Source: Candidatus Iainarchaeum sp.
GTDB lineage: Archaea > Iainarchaeota > Iainarchaeia > Iainarchaeales > JAFCCJ01
NCBI GenBank assembly: GCA_017610305.1
Contig: JAFCCJ010000004.1
Span: 1 to 39,785 of the forward strand
DNA: 39,785 bases
Direction: 5' to 3'
Below, in pieces: positions 1 to 7,874 of the stretch. Below the pieces are notes generated by a model that worked only from the letters and a program-made list of their open reading frames with translations, had not been told where the DNA came from and made no database searches. A program made the position numbers and the translations under genes. The stretch's first letter is position 1, and the number at the start of each line of letters is the position of its first letter.

Positions 1-1
1 A

Positions 2-292
2 TTTGCGACTAATGTGGCTGAAGATGAATCCATCAGGATGACAACAAAGATTATTGTCCGGGGTCGGGAAGAGGGCAAATGCTCTGTTAAGTTCAAGATT
101 GAGAAGGTTGAAACCTTGGGTGAGGTTGATGATCTTGCGGCTTTCATGGTTTCGATGCTGCAGGGCCAGGAAATGGTATGCCTTTTGGACACAGGAAATG
201 TCTCTGAAATAAAAAACCTGGATTTTGACCAAATTATTGACAACTGCTCAGGTAGCCTTGTGGACACAATGAATGCAATCAGTGGCGTGTAA
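2..292 (+). CDS. Unknown protein, C-terminal part (5' truncated by window edge)
   Basis: The reading frame is open to the first base of the window, so this is the C-terminal end of a longer gene. The first in-window start codon is a GTG at 14, but nothing marks it as the true start. About 92 residues are visible, with alternating charged and hydrophobic stretches and two cysteines close to hydrophobic strands (KCSVKF, EMVCLLDT). No signal sequence, membrane segment or known catalytic motif is seen in this part. I do not recognise the family. A T-rich tract follows the stop codon and probably ends its transcript before the serpin gene. Confidence 0.6.
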   Translation, partial: FATNVAEDESIRMTTKIIVRGREEGKCSVKFKIEKVETLGEVDDLAAFMVSMLQGQEMVCLLDTGNVSEIKNLDFDQIIDNCSGSLVDTMNAISGV

Positions 293-308
293 TTAAAGTA
301 GAATCGTT

Positions 309-326
309 CTGTTTTCCTTTTTTCTT
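309..326 (+). terminator. T-rich archaeal terminator candidate
   Basis: A pyrimidine tract (TTCTGTTTTCCTTTTTTCTT) lies 17 bases after the stop codon of the first gene and before the TATA box of the serpin. Archaeal RNA polymerase terminates at oligo-U tracts without needing a hairpin. Assignment rests only on composition and position. Confidence 0.4.
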
Positions 327-363
327 ACTAATAATTCGCCTTTTTCCTAAGCAAGAGGATATG

Positions 364-371
364 TTTAAATA
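364..371 (+). promoter_or_regulatory. TATA box of the serpin gene
   Basis: TTTAAATA is centred 27-28 bases before the ATG at 395, which places the expected transcription start within 1-2 bases of the start codon. The serpin mRNA is therefore predicted to be leaderless. Confidence 0.55.
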
Positions 372-394
372 GAACAACAACGAATTATAAATGT

Positions 395-1630
395 ATGAAG
401 AAAGGCTATTTGTTAATTATCGCTCTGTTTGCATCCAGCATTTTTTTAGCAGGCTGTAATGGCCCTGCTACTCCCTTAGGGGATGAAACAGGCTGGACGT
501 CGGGAGGTGTCAATGATGTCGTTAATGCAAACAACCAATTTGCGTTGGATCTTTATTCCGAATTCAGGGACAATCCTGGAAATGTTTTCTTCTCCCCGTG
601 GAGCATTTCAACCGCAGTTACAATGACTTATGAAGGTGCAAAAGGCCAAACAGCTGATGAGATTAAAGATGTTTTCCACTTTTCAGATAATGATGCTGTG
701 CGTAGGCCTTCCTTTGCGCGGGTGCAGAATAAAATAAATGCCGCCCAGAGCGAATACCTGCTCCGTTCGGCAAACGCATTATGGGCAGAACAAACATATC
801 CTTTTTTGGAAGAATATACTGATTTGGTTGAGAAATATTATTCTGCCAGAGTGGAAAATATGGATTTTATTAATGATCCGGAAGGATCTACTGAAACCAT
901 AAATATCTGGGTTGAAAATCAAACAAATAACAAGATTCAGGATTTGCTTCCTCAGGGAGTTATCAACTCAGATACTGGATTGGTGCTTACAAATGCGATT
1001 TATTTCAAGGGAACCTGGGTTAATGAATTTGATAAAGCAGATACAAAAGAAGGGGACTTTTATATCGCGCCAAATAATACAGTTAGTGCTGAGATGATGA
1101 ATCTTTCAGATGAAGAATTTAATTATGCGGAGAACGACGAGCTCCAGATTTTGGAACTCCCCTACAAGGGCGAGAATCTCTCAATGCTGGTTCTTTTGCC
1201 AAGAGGAAATGATATAATTTCTCTGGAAAATTCCCTTACTGCCGAAAAATTATCTGAATTAAGAAATGAGATGGTGATGCAGGAAGTTATTATTGCGCTT
1301 CCTAAATTCAAAGTTGAAACCAAATATTCTATGCGTCAGACTCTTAAGGACATGGGTATGCCGACAGCATTTAAAGAAGGGGGAGCTGATTTCTCAGGAA
1401 TGGACGGCACAAGAAATCTTTTCATAAGCAATGTTATCCACCAGGCATTTGTTGAGGTTAATGAGGAGGGGACAGAGGCGGCGGCGGCAACAGCTGTTGT
1501 TATGGAAATACTATCATCTGGCCCTATGACTATTTTCAATGCCGACCATCCATTCATCTTCATAATCCAGGAGAAGGAAACCAGAAATATCTTATTCTTA
1601 GGAAGGGTTTCTGATCCGACAAAGCAGTGA
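395..1630 (+). CDS. Serpin (serine protease inhibitor), secreted lipoprotein
   Basis: This is a full-length serpin of 411 residues. The N-terminus is a lipoprotein signal (residues 1-21, lipobox LAGC), so the inhibitor should be anchored on the outer face of the membrane. Serpin hallmarks are present: FFSPWSIS near the start, LVLTNAIYFKGTW in the middle and a C-terminal ADHPFIFII...ILFLGRV block. The reactive-centre hinge is EEGTEAAAAT (residues 357-366), with the small residues needed for loop insertion, so it should be inhibitory. Counting from the hinge puts P1 at Leu373 and P1' at Ser374, but the loop is about two residues longer than in alpha-1-antitrypsin, so P1 is uncertain. A clostripain-type protease follows directly. 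Serpins occur in only some archaea. Confidence 0.95.
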   Translation: MKKGYLLIIALFASSIFLAGCNGPATPLGDETGWTSGGVNDVVNANNQFALDLYSEFRDNPGNVFFSPWSISTAVTMTYEGAKGQTADEIKDVFHFSDNDAVRRPSFARVQNKINAAQSEYLLRSANALWAEQTYPFLEEYTDLVEKYYSARVENMDFINDPEGSTETINIWVENQTNNKIQDLLPQGVINSDTGLVLTNAIYFKGTWVNEFDKADTKEGDFYIAPNNTVSAEMMNLSDEEFNYAENDELQILELPYKGENLSMLVLLPRGNDIISLENSLTAEKLSELRNEMVMQEVIIALPKFKVETKYSMRQTLKDMGMPTAFKEGGADFSGMDGTRNLFISNVIHQAFVEVNEEGTEAAAATAVVMEILSSGPMTIFNADHPFIFIIQEKETRNILFLGRVSDPTKQ

Positions 1631-1657
1631 AAACTGGCCCTGATTTATCAACCAAAT

Positions 1658-1666
1658 TTTAATATA
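1658..1666 (+). promoter_or_regulatory. TATA box of the clostripain-like gene; helps choose its start
   Basis: TTTAATATA predicts transcription near 1688, just before the ATG at 1691. An in-frame ATG at 1673 would lie upstream of that site, so the later ATG is preferred. A weaker TATA-like sequence at 1642-1648 could serve the earlier ATG. Confidence 0.45.
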
Positions 1667-1690
1667 CAAGTTATGCCTATAATTCTACAA

Positions 1691-4450
1691 ATGAGAAAGA
1701 TATTTGCATTGATTTTGGTTCTTGCCCTGCTTTTCGGATGCTTTGAGCCGCCGGCCCCGAACAATAATGGGGGGGTAATTTTTCCGCCTGAAAAGGCGAA
1801 ATGGACAATAATGGTCTACCTCGATTCCGACAACAACCTTGAGCCCGCGGCAGTAATGGATATTGATGAGATGGAGCTGGCGGGCTCGGACGACAATGTA
1901 ATGATAGTAATACAATGGGACAGGGCAGAGGGTTATGATGAAAGCAATGGTGACTGGACAGGAACAAAAAGGTTCCTGATTAAAAAAGACAGCCAGGAGA
2001 GCATTGTGGCATCCCAAGAAATCATGGACCTGGGTGAGGTTGACATGGCCAATCCAGAATCTCTTGCGGGTTTCATAAAATGGGGCATGGAGAATTACCC
2101 TGCGGAGAGATACGCGCTTTTCCTCTGGGATCACGGCGGGGGCTGGACTTCACATTCACAGGATGAAGATAATGGCACTGAGGCAAACCTCCTTGTAACC
2201 AAAGAGGCATTTGAGCTAGCTGAGCTTGGTGAGGGCAAGAGAAAACTTGATTTGCTCATGTTTGACCAGTGCCTGATGGGGCAGATAGATGTTGCCTATG
2301 CGATTGCCCCTTATGCCAAAGTGCTTGTGGCCTCTGAAGATGTCATCCCTTTTTTCAGCATAAATTACAACGACTTCCTCATGAAACTTAAAGACAATCC
2401 GGGTATGGATGACAAGGAATTTGCAGGAGTAATTGTAAACAGCTATGCCGATTTCTATACGAATGATGTTCCTAATCCCTACACTACTCTTACGGCAATT
2501 GACCTCGCTAAGATGGGCAGCATAAACCAGGCATTCAGCAGATTTACCCTCAGCCTGAAAGCCAACCTGCAACAGCACTGGCCGGAGATAGGCAAGAGCC
2601 TTTTCTTTTCCGAATCCTTTGCAACACCTGAGGGAATAGCTGTTGTTAAAGCATTTAGTGTCAACGATTTGGCAGATTTTGCTGACATTGTCAGGCAGAA
2701 AATAGATTCCCAAGAATTGGAACAGTCTGCACAGGCTTTAAAGTTGGCAATTGAGGATGCGATTGTTGCAGAATATCACGGTTCTGAGCACCCTTATGCA
2801 ACAGGCCTGACAATGTATTTTCCTGAGGATGAGATACTTTACAATGAGCACTATCCGCAGCTTTCGGAATTCGGGAAAAATTCGGGCTGGGATGAGTTCA
2901 TCAGGAATTACATTGCACTTGAGAACACAGACACAATTGCGCCTGAGGCAAAAATCAATGAAGTTTCCTCGACTACTGCTAACTTCAACAACCCGGTTGA
3001 GATTTCAGGGGAGGTTAGGGGAAACAACATTGTTGAGGTTTATAGGGTTATGGGAACAATTCAGGGAGACAATATCTTACTTTTCAGTTCATGGCCTTTA
3101 GAGTATACGACAAAGACATATGAGGGGGATAGAAGATTGCCGGATTTTGTTGACGGAACAAACCCCATAATATATGCCTGGGCCACAAGCGGCAGGATAC
3201 TTACAAACGGGACAGACACAACAATAGCTCCTATTCAGTCATTTGGAAACAGCACTTTTTTCTATTCTTCCCGGGGCGAATACCTTGTGGCAGGCGAGCA
3301 GCAGCCTTTCGATGCACTTCTCATATTTGACCTAAGGCATGGTGAACTTTTAGGTGCGTTGCAGGTCGTGCAGATGGGTGAGGGATCAACAATGAAGGAA
3401 TTCATTCCGCAGTCTGGTGATATGTTCACACCATACCTTGAAACATACAACACAAATACTGGCGAGTATGGTTTTGCTAAGGCAGACCCTATCTCACTTG
3501 GGGAAGGGGGCATATGGGTGGATTTTTCGCTTGTGCCTGATGGGAAATATGTTATTGGAATTTTTGTGCAGGATGTTACAGGAAATACAGGCATAATTAT
3601 GAGTGTCATTGACGTTGAGGACCAGAAGGCAAATGACTTCTCAGTCACGGAAGACAAAATTGTGGGAAAGTGGATTGAAGAAGGGGTTGTGCTTGAGATT
3701 AATGAGGACGACAGCTGCAAAACTATTGCCGGTGTGAACGAAAAGCCCTGTACTTACTGGTTCAGAAACAACGGTCTGCCCCTGCTCAGCCTTTTCTCTA
3801 GTGCTGATGAAACAATGTTCATACATTTCGTTGTTGCAGAGGCAAATCAGGATTTTATTGTGCTTGCGGAAGCGCTCGATGGCGAAAGGCACACTTTTTA
3901 CAGGGAAGGAATCGAACCGCCCCATTCAGGTGGCACAATTGACCTTGCCCTGGTAGGAAAATGGGAAAACCAAGTGAGCAGTATTGAGTTCAAACAAGAC
4001 GGTGATTATATTTGGACCCTTGCAGAAACATCAGAAACAGGAACATTTGAGGCCTCAAATGGCACACTTTCAATGGCAAGTGGTGGCAAAACAACTAATT
4101 ATGCCTATAATATTTCTGGCGGGGCCCTTACAATTACGGATTCTGGGGGAAGTTCACTTGTTTACGCCAAATCTACAGGGATTGTTGTGCCCCCGCAGGG
4201 AAATTCCATTGTCGGCAGCTGGTATAATGCAGGGTTTGATGATACTGTAAACTTCAGGGAAGATGGCACATACACCTCCCATGTTTCCGGCACCCTTTTC
4301 ACAAGGGGAACTTACCGGGTTGAAGGCAATAGCCTTACAATTTCCAGCGCATACGGCATATTCTATTACACCTTCCAGATTAGCGGCAACGCACTTACCC
4401 TTTACGATCAGTTCTATGGCACCACCGTAACTTATGTACGAGCTGGTTAG
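1691..4450 (+). CDS. Clostripain-type (C11) cysteine protease, lipoprotein with C-terminal repeats
   Basis: The start at 1691 gives a canonical lipoprotein signal (MRKIFALILVLALLFGC); an earlier ATG at 1673 adds six residues. The N-terminal half is a clan CD C11 peptidase. It has KWTIMVYLDSDNNLE, the catalytic-His motif LFLWDHGGGW (His148 from this start) and the catalytic-Cys motif LLMFDQCLMG (Cys194), followed by VLVASED. C11 enzymes usually cleave after Arg or Lys and mature by self-cleavage. The middle region looks like beta-rich Ig-type sequence. The last 270 residues hold three related units, each beginning VGKW, VGKW or VGSW and continuing with a 'F..DG.Y' and 'G.Y....G..L.I' pattern, typical of lipocalin-like extracellular barrels. 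The protein is probably membrane-tethered outside the cell beside the serpin. Confidence 0.9.
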   Translation: MRKIFALILVLALLFGCFEPPAPNNNGGVIFPPEKAKWTIMVYLDSDNNLEPAAVMDIDEMELAGSDDNVMIVIQWDRAEGYDESNGDWTGTKRFLIKKDSQESIVASQEIMDLGEVDMANPESLAGFIKWGMENYPAERYALFLWDHGGGWTSHSQDEDNGTEANLLVTKEAFELAELGEGKRKLDLLMFDQCLMGQIDVAYAIAPYAKVLVASEDVIPFFSINYNDFLMKLKDNPGMDDKEFAGVIVNSYADFYTNDVPNPYTTLTAIDLAKMGSINQAFSRFTLSLKANLQQHWPEIGKSLFFSESFATPEGIAVVKAFSVNDLADFADIVRQKIDSQELEQSAQALKLAIEDAIVAEYHGSEHPYATGLTMYFPEDEILYNEHYPQLSEFGKNSGWDEFIRNYIALENTDTIAPEAKINEVSSTTANFNNPVEISGEVRGNNIVEVYRVMGTIQGDNILLFSSWPLEYTTKTYEGDRRLPDFVDGTNPIIYAWATSGRILTNGTDTTIAPIQSFGNSTFFYSSRGEYLVAGEQQPFDALLIFDLRHGELLGALQVVQMGEGSTMKEFIPQSGDMFTPYLETYNTNTGEYGFAKADPISLGEGGIWVDFSLVPDGKYVIGIFVQDVTGNTGIIMSVIDVEDQKANDFSVTEDKIVGKWIEEGVVLEINEDDSCKTIAGVNEKPCTYWFRNNGLPLLSLFSSADETMFIHFVVAEANQDFIVLAEALDGERHTFYREGIEPPHSGGTIDLALVGKWENQVSSIEFKQDGDYIWTLAETSETGTFEASNGTLSMASGGKTTNYAYNISGGALTITDSGGSSLVYAKSTGIVVPPQGNSIVGSWYNAGFDDTVNFREDGTYTSHVSGTLFTRGTYRVEGNSLTISSAYGIFYYTFQISGNALTLYDQFYGTTVTYVRAG

Positions 4451-4535
4451 ATTAAGCCTTAAACCACTTCAATATGCTCCGAAATTCCTTGTCCAATAAA
4501 AACCAATAAAAAACCATTCCAACGAATTTCTTAGT

Positions 4536-4982
4536 ATGGAAACAAAAAAATCAGGAAACACAATACTTGTTAGGCTGGATAAGGGTGATGAACTTGTATC
4601 ATCGCTGGAAAAAGCCTGTGAGGGGAATGGGGTTGAGGGAGGCATGGTTTTCGGTCTTGGTGCATTGAGCTCAATGAAAATCATCACTGCCGCCAGCACC
4701 AATAAACTCGCGCCTGAATTCGAGGAAATAAAGGGCCCGATAGAAATCGCCTCCGCAATGGGAAATGTCTCAAAAAAAGAGGGCAAAATATTTGTCCATC
4801 TGCATGCCTCCTTGGGTTTGATGAGGGATGTTGATTCCGGAAATTCTGAGCCGCAATCCTACAACACTCATATCTCGGAGGGGATTATATCCCTAACAGG
4901 GGAATTTTTCATAATTCCTTCAGGAAAACTGGAAAGGAAACTGAATAAGGAAACGGATATGTTTATATGGGATTTGAAGTAG
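4536..4982 (+). CDS. DUF296/PPC-domain protein
   Basis: The 148 residues match the plants-and-prokaryotes conserved (PPC, DUF296) fold along their whole length. Visible family features are GGMVFGLGALSS, a His-x-His metal-site motif (FVHLHASLG), a later His (THISEG) and the closing strand LTGEFFIIPSG. In plants the domain is attached to AT-hooks and binds DNA; the stand-alone prokaryotic forms are trimeric and of unclear role, so a DNA-binding function here is not shown. An AATAAAAAAC tract 26 bases before the ATG could be the TATA element of a leaderless transcript. A ZIP transporter gene follows after 15 bases and is probably cotranscribed. Confidence 0.85.
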   Translation: METKKSGNTILVRLDKGDELVSSLEKACEGNGVEGGMVFGLGALSSMKIITAASTNKLAPEFEEIKGPIEIASAMGNVSKKEGKIFVHLHASLGLMRDVDSGNSEPQSYNTHISEGIISLTGEFFIIPSGKLERKLNKETDMFIWDLK

Positions 4983-4997
4983 AATTGGTGAGATACT

Positions 4998-5747
4998 ATG
5001 CCTGTTGATTTAATTTTAATTTTTGGAAGCATTTTCCTTGTAAGTATTGTATCGATAGTAGGAATACTGCTCCTTAGTTTAAAGGAAAATTTGCTGAATA
5101 AAATTCTGCTTTATCTGGTCAGCTTTTCTGCGGGTGCTTTGCTTGGCGATGCTTTCATCCATCTTCTTCCACACACCGTCGAGCATATGGGTTTTGGACT
5201 GGAGGTTTCCCTTCTGGTGCTCTCAGGAATAGTCCTTTTCTTTTTCATTGAAAAGGTAATCAAATGGCACCATTGCCACGGAATTCCTGGCGGAAAGTGT
5301 GAACACACCTTCACCTACATGAATCTTATAGGTGATGCCGTCCACAACTTCATTGACGGGATGATAGTTGCCGGAAGTTATATGGTAAGCGTTCCATTGG
5401 GGATTGCGACAACCCTGGCGGTACTTTTCCACGAAATTCCCCAGGAGATTGGGGATTTCGGGGTTTTAATTCACGGGGGCTTTTCAAAGAAAAAAGCCAT
5501 TGTATTGAACTTTGTCGTTGCCCTTACCGCATTTTTGGGGGGAGTAGTTGCTATTGTTGCCAGCGGCATAATCGGGGGATTTGAAATGTACCTTCTCCCA
5601 TTTACCGCGGGGGGGTTTATTTACATCGCCGCCTCTGACCTCATCCCGGAACTGCACAAGGATACCAGCTTGAAGAAAGGGGTTTTCCTAGTGCTTTATT
5701 TTATTTTGGGAATTGCTTTCATGGCTCTCCTTCTTTCCGTGGAATGA
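4998..5747 (+). CDS. ZIP-family divalent metal transporter
   Basis: This 249-residue membrane protein has about eight hydrophobic segments, the usual ZIP number. It carries the family metal-path motifs: DAFIHLLPH early, HNFIDGMIVAG in the fourth helix and HEIPQEIGDFGVLIHGG in the fifth. A His/Cys-rich loop (KWHHCHGIPGGKCEHT) between helices 3 and 4 is a likely cytoplasmic metal-sensing segment. The probable substrate is zinc or iron; sequence cannot decide which. A GGTGAG Shine-Dalgarno sequence lies six bases before the ATG, in keeping with translation from a transcript shared with the DUF296 gene just upstream. Confidence 0.93.
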   Translation: MPVDLILIFGSIFLVSIVSIVGILLLSLKENLLNKILLYLVSFSAGALLGDAFIHLLPHTVEHMGFGLEVSLLVLSGIVLFFFIEKVIKWHHCHGIPGGKCEHTFTYMNLIGDAVHNFIDGMIVAGSYMVSVPLGIATTLAVLFHEIPQEIGDFGVLIHGGFSKKKAIVLNFVVALTAFLGGVVAIVASGIIGGFEMYLLPFTAGGFIYIAASDLIPELHKDTSLKKGVFLVLYFILGIAFMALLLSVE

Positions 5748-5798
5748 TAAAAACTAAAATTTATTAACCCTTTACAACATCCAATTATAGGTGATTTT

Positions 5799-6320
5799 AT
5801 GGATATGGAACTTGTGAAAAGGATTGAAGCCGCGCTTTTTATGAGCCCGGGTAAAATTACCCTTAAAGAACTGATGAAAAACACAAAAGGAAATGTTGCT
5901 TCTGTGAGGATAGCGCTTAACCAATTGGTAAATGAATACCATTCAAGGGATTCCGCCCTGGAAATAAAGGAGGATGAGGGCGGCTATAGGATGGCAATAA
6001 GGGAAGAATATGCTAAAGATGTTGACCATTTGGCGGTTTCCCCGGCAATCCATAAGGGAATCCTCAAGACCCTTGCATTTATCTCCTATAAGCAGCCGGT
6101 AAAGCAGTCGGAGGTAATTAATTTTCGCAACAGCAAGGCATATGACCATATTAAGGTCCTGAAGGAAAAGGGATTTATCCGGAAGGAAAAGACAGGAATT
6201 ACCTACAACATTTATACCACAAAAAAATTCCACCAGCATTTCAGCGCAAAAAAGGGTTCTGCCGGGGAAGATATGCGAAGTATTGAGGAAAAACCGGAAA
6301 CTATTTCAGGCGAAATTTAA
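5799..6320 (+). CDS. scpB: Segregation and condensation protein ScpB
   Basis: This is a 173-residue winged-helix protein of the ScpB family, the kleisin-associated subunit of the SMC-ScpAB condensin that compacts and segregates chromosomes. Family signatures are VKRIEAALFMSPGKITLKEL at the N-terminus, a first wing ending YRMAIREEYA, and the second winged-helix motif LKTLAFISYKQPVKQSEVINFR followed by LKEKGFIRKEKTGITYNIYTT. The start at 5799 has GGTGAT three bases upstream. The short C-terminal tail runs 20 bases into the 3' end of the convergent hsp20 gene. No smc or scpA gene is visible in the window. Confidence 0.9.
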   Translation: MDMELVKRIEAALFMSPGKITLKELMKNTKGNVASVRIALNQLVNEYHSRDSALEIKEDEGGYRMAIREEYAKDVDHLAVSPAIHKGILKTLAFISYKQPVKQSEVINFRNSKAYDHIKVLKEKGFIRKEKTGITYNIYTTKKFHQHFSAKKGSAGEDMRSIEEKPETISGEI

Positions 6321-6774
6321 TTTCAACTATCCCGTTATTCAGGGAAATTTTTATCCCTTTGGATTTAACCGGCCTGTCAACCGCAATTCTTTTGTAAAAG
6401 CGGACTTTTCCCTCAGTTAAAATTTCAATATCATTTCCATCAACATTTACCTTCAAATCTTTCTTTTCCACCCCTGGCATTTCAGCAGTGACACTAAGAT
6501 CATCCTCCGAATAAATCAAATCAACAAGCGGTTCACGTGCCTTAAGCACAGCAGGCTTCTTTTTCTTTTTTGTAATATTCCCGAATTCCTGCATTTTGGG
6601 ATTGCCCTCAGAATCAAGCCTTATTGAAAAGCCCATTATTGCCGGCTTCCCCCTAAGGTTTTCCTCCTCGGACTCAAACAGGGCATCCATTAATTCATCC
6701 ATCATATCCTCAAGCTTTTCAAAGTCAAAGGGCAAATCCTCCAAATCCTTTCTTTTTTTCCACTTGCTCATCAT
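6301..6774 (-). CDS. Small heat-shock protein, Hsp20/alpha-crystallin family
   Basis: The 157-residue protein has an acidic N-terminal arm (DLPFDFEKLEDMMDELMD), a Lys-rich linker and a C-terminal alpha-crystallin domain. The domain contains VDLIYSEDDLSVTAEMPGV, the 'PGV.K.DLKV' core found in all Hsp20 proteins, and ends with GIKISLNNGIVEIKF. It is of the archaeal subgroup related to gas-vesicle GvpH. The usual C-terminal I-x-I anchor is not obvious. Its likely role is ATP-independent binding of unfolding proteins. The start lies 5 bases after the rnhB stop codon on the same strand, so the two genes are probably one transcript. The 3' end overlaps scpB convergently. Confidence 0.88.
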   Translation of the reverse strand: MMSKWKKRKDLEDLPFDFEKLEDMMDELMDALFESEEENLRGKPAIMGFSIRLDSEGNPKMQEFGNITKKKKKPAVLKAREPLVDLIYSEDDLSVTAEMPGVEKKDLKVNVDGNDIEILTEGKVRFYKRIAVDRPVKSKGIKISLNNGIVEIKFRLK

Positions 6775-6779
6775 AACAC

Positions 6780-7430
6780 CTAAATCAATTTCTGCTGGAA
6801 CCGCTCATCCAGCAATCGTTGGGAAGTTATCCATGCCTTCCTTGCAAAATGCGGCAGCTTATCATTCTCCGCAATGAATTTTTTTATGAAATTAATTGTA
6901 ATCTCATCATGAGAATAACCAGAACCGATATCTCCATAAATCTTTGCCAGGTTTTTAATCTCCCTATCCCTTTCAACCTTTGCAATGATTGAAGCCGCGG
7001 CAACAATCGGATAATTCAAGTCAGCCTTATGCTCTGCCCTGATGACAACATCAAAAGAAAGATATTTTCTCATCCTGTCCGCAAATGCATGGCTGATTAC
7101 ATCAGGGCTGTCCACAAAAACAACCGAAGGTTTCTCCTTTAAATTGTTCAAAAGCCTTGCAACCCTCATTGCCTCAATTTCATTCAGGCTTTTCCTGTCC
7201 ATAAGCCTGTCCAATTCCTCAACATCAACCTTCTCAACGCCAAATTCATTGACAATGCATTTCAATTCCTTGAATTTGGTCTGCCTTTGTGCGGGGGAAA
7301 GTAATTTGCTGTCCTTAACCCCTATGTTGGAAAGCTTTTCCTCCTCCCTAAAATCAATAGTGGTTATGGCAAGAACCATTGGACCCAAACAAGGGCCCCT
7401 TCCAGCCTCATCAACCCCAGCAATCAACAT
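6780..7430 (-). CDS. rnhB: Ribonuclease HII
   Basis: This 216-residue enzyme removes RNA primers and single ribonucleotides from DNA. The diagnostic motif GVDEAGRG is at residues 5-12, giving catalytic Asp7 and Glu8. The later acidic sites are in VVFVDSPDV and AEHKADLNYPIVAAASIIAKVERD, which includes the archaeal RNase HII 'KAD..Y..V.AASI.AK' block. Length is normal for archaeal RNase HII. It is the first gene of a two-gene transcript with hsp20. A possible TATA element (TTTATTAAT on the reverse strand) lies about 35 bases before the start. Confidence 0.95.
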   Translation of the reverse strand: MLIAGVDEAGRGPCLGPMVLAITTIDFREEEKLSNIGVKDSKLLSPAQRQTKFKELKCIVNEFGVEKVDVEELDRLMDRKSLNEIEAMRVARLLNNLKEKPSVVFVDSPDVISHAFADRMRKYLSFDVVIRAEHKADLNYPIVAAASIIAKVERDREIKNLAKIYGDIGSGYSHDEITINFIKKFIAENDKLPHFARKAWITSQRLLDERFQQKLI

Positions 7431-7489
7431 TTGAATCGTATAAATTAGAGCATTAGCATTAATAAACTTAATTTGCTTCTGCGAATTTC

Positions 7490-7774
7490 CTATCTTAACT
7501 GAACAATCAGCCTATTGATGCGGTCAATCTCTTTATTGCATCCGTCACACTGGCTAACTGCATCAAGGCAGAGCTTTTTGTTGTCAAAGGCGTCATTAAT
7601 TTCATCAACCGAAGCATCCTCTTTTCTCAGGGTGTTGTATTGATCCAAAAAGAAGCTGTAAAGGTCATTAACTGCCTCTTTTGCAATTGCCTGGTGCTCG
7701 TCCCTCGCACCTAAATAGCGCCTTCCTGAGCAGAGTTTGCAGTTCTTCCTTGCCTCATCAATTAATGCTTCCAT
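7490..7774 (-). CDS. Small Cys-pair protein of unknown function
   Basis: The start at 7774 gives 94 residues. A longer in-frame extension to 8041 exists but would run through the promoter region and into the gene on the other strand. The chosen ATG lies about 25 bases downstream of a reverse-strand TATTTAAAC box, so the transcript is probably leaderless. Cysteines form two CxxC pairs: Cys12/Cys15 (CKLC) and Cys76/Cys79 (CDGC), plus Cys69, suggesting a zinc site or redox-active pairs. The rest is predicted helical and highly charged. I do not recognise the family. It is divergent from the membrane-anchored gene at 7875. Confidence 0.65.
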   Translation of the reverse strand: MEALIDEARKNCKLCSGRRYLGARDEHQAIAKEAVNDLYSFFLDQYNTLRKEDASVDEINDAFDNKKLCLDAVSQCDGCNKEIDRINRLIVQLR

Positions 7775-7843
7775 AATTAAGGGATTGATGGAAATGTTTA
7801 AATAGAAAATCATTCCGAAAAACCAGAAACAGGGAAAAGATAA

Positions 7844-7852
7844 TTTTATATA
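7844..7852 (+). promoter_or_regulatory. TATA box of the membrane-anchored GATase-like gene
   Basis: TTTTATATA is centred 26-27 bases before the ATG at 7875, the leaderless arrangement repeated across this window. The divergent gene at 7774 has its own TATA element near 7795-7803 on the other strand. Confidence 0.55.
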
Positions 7853-7874
7853 GTAAGTAATACTTCTATAATTC

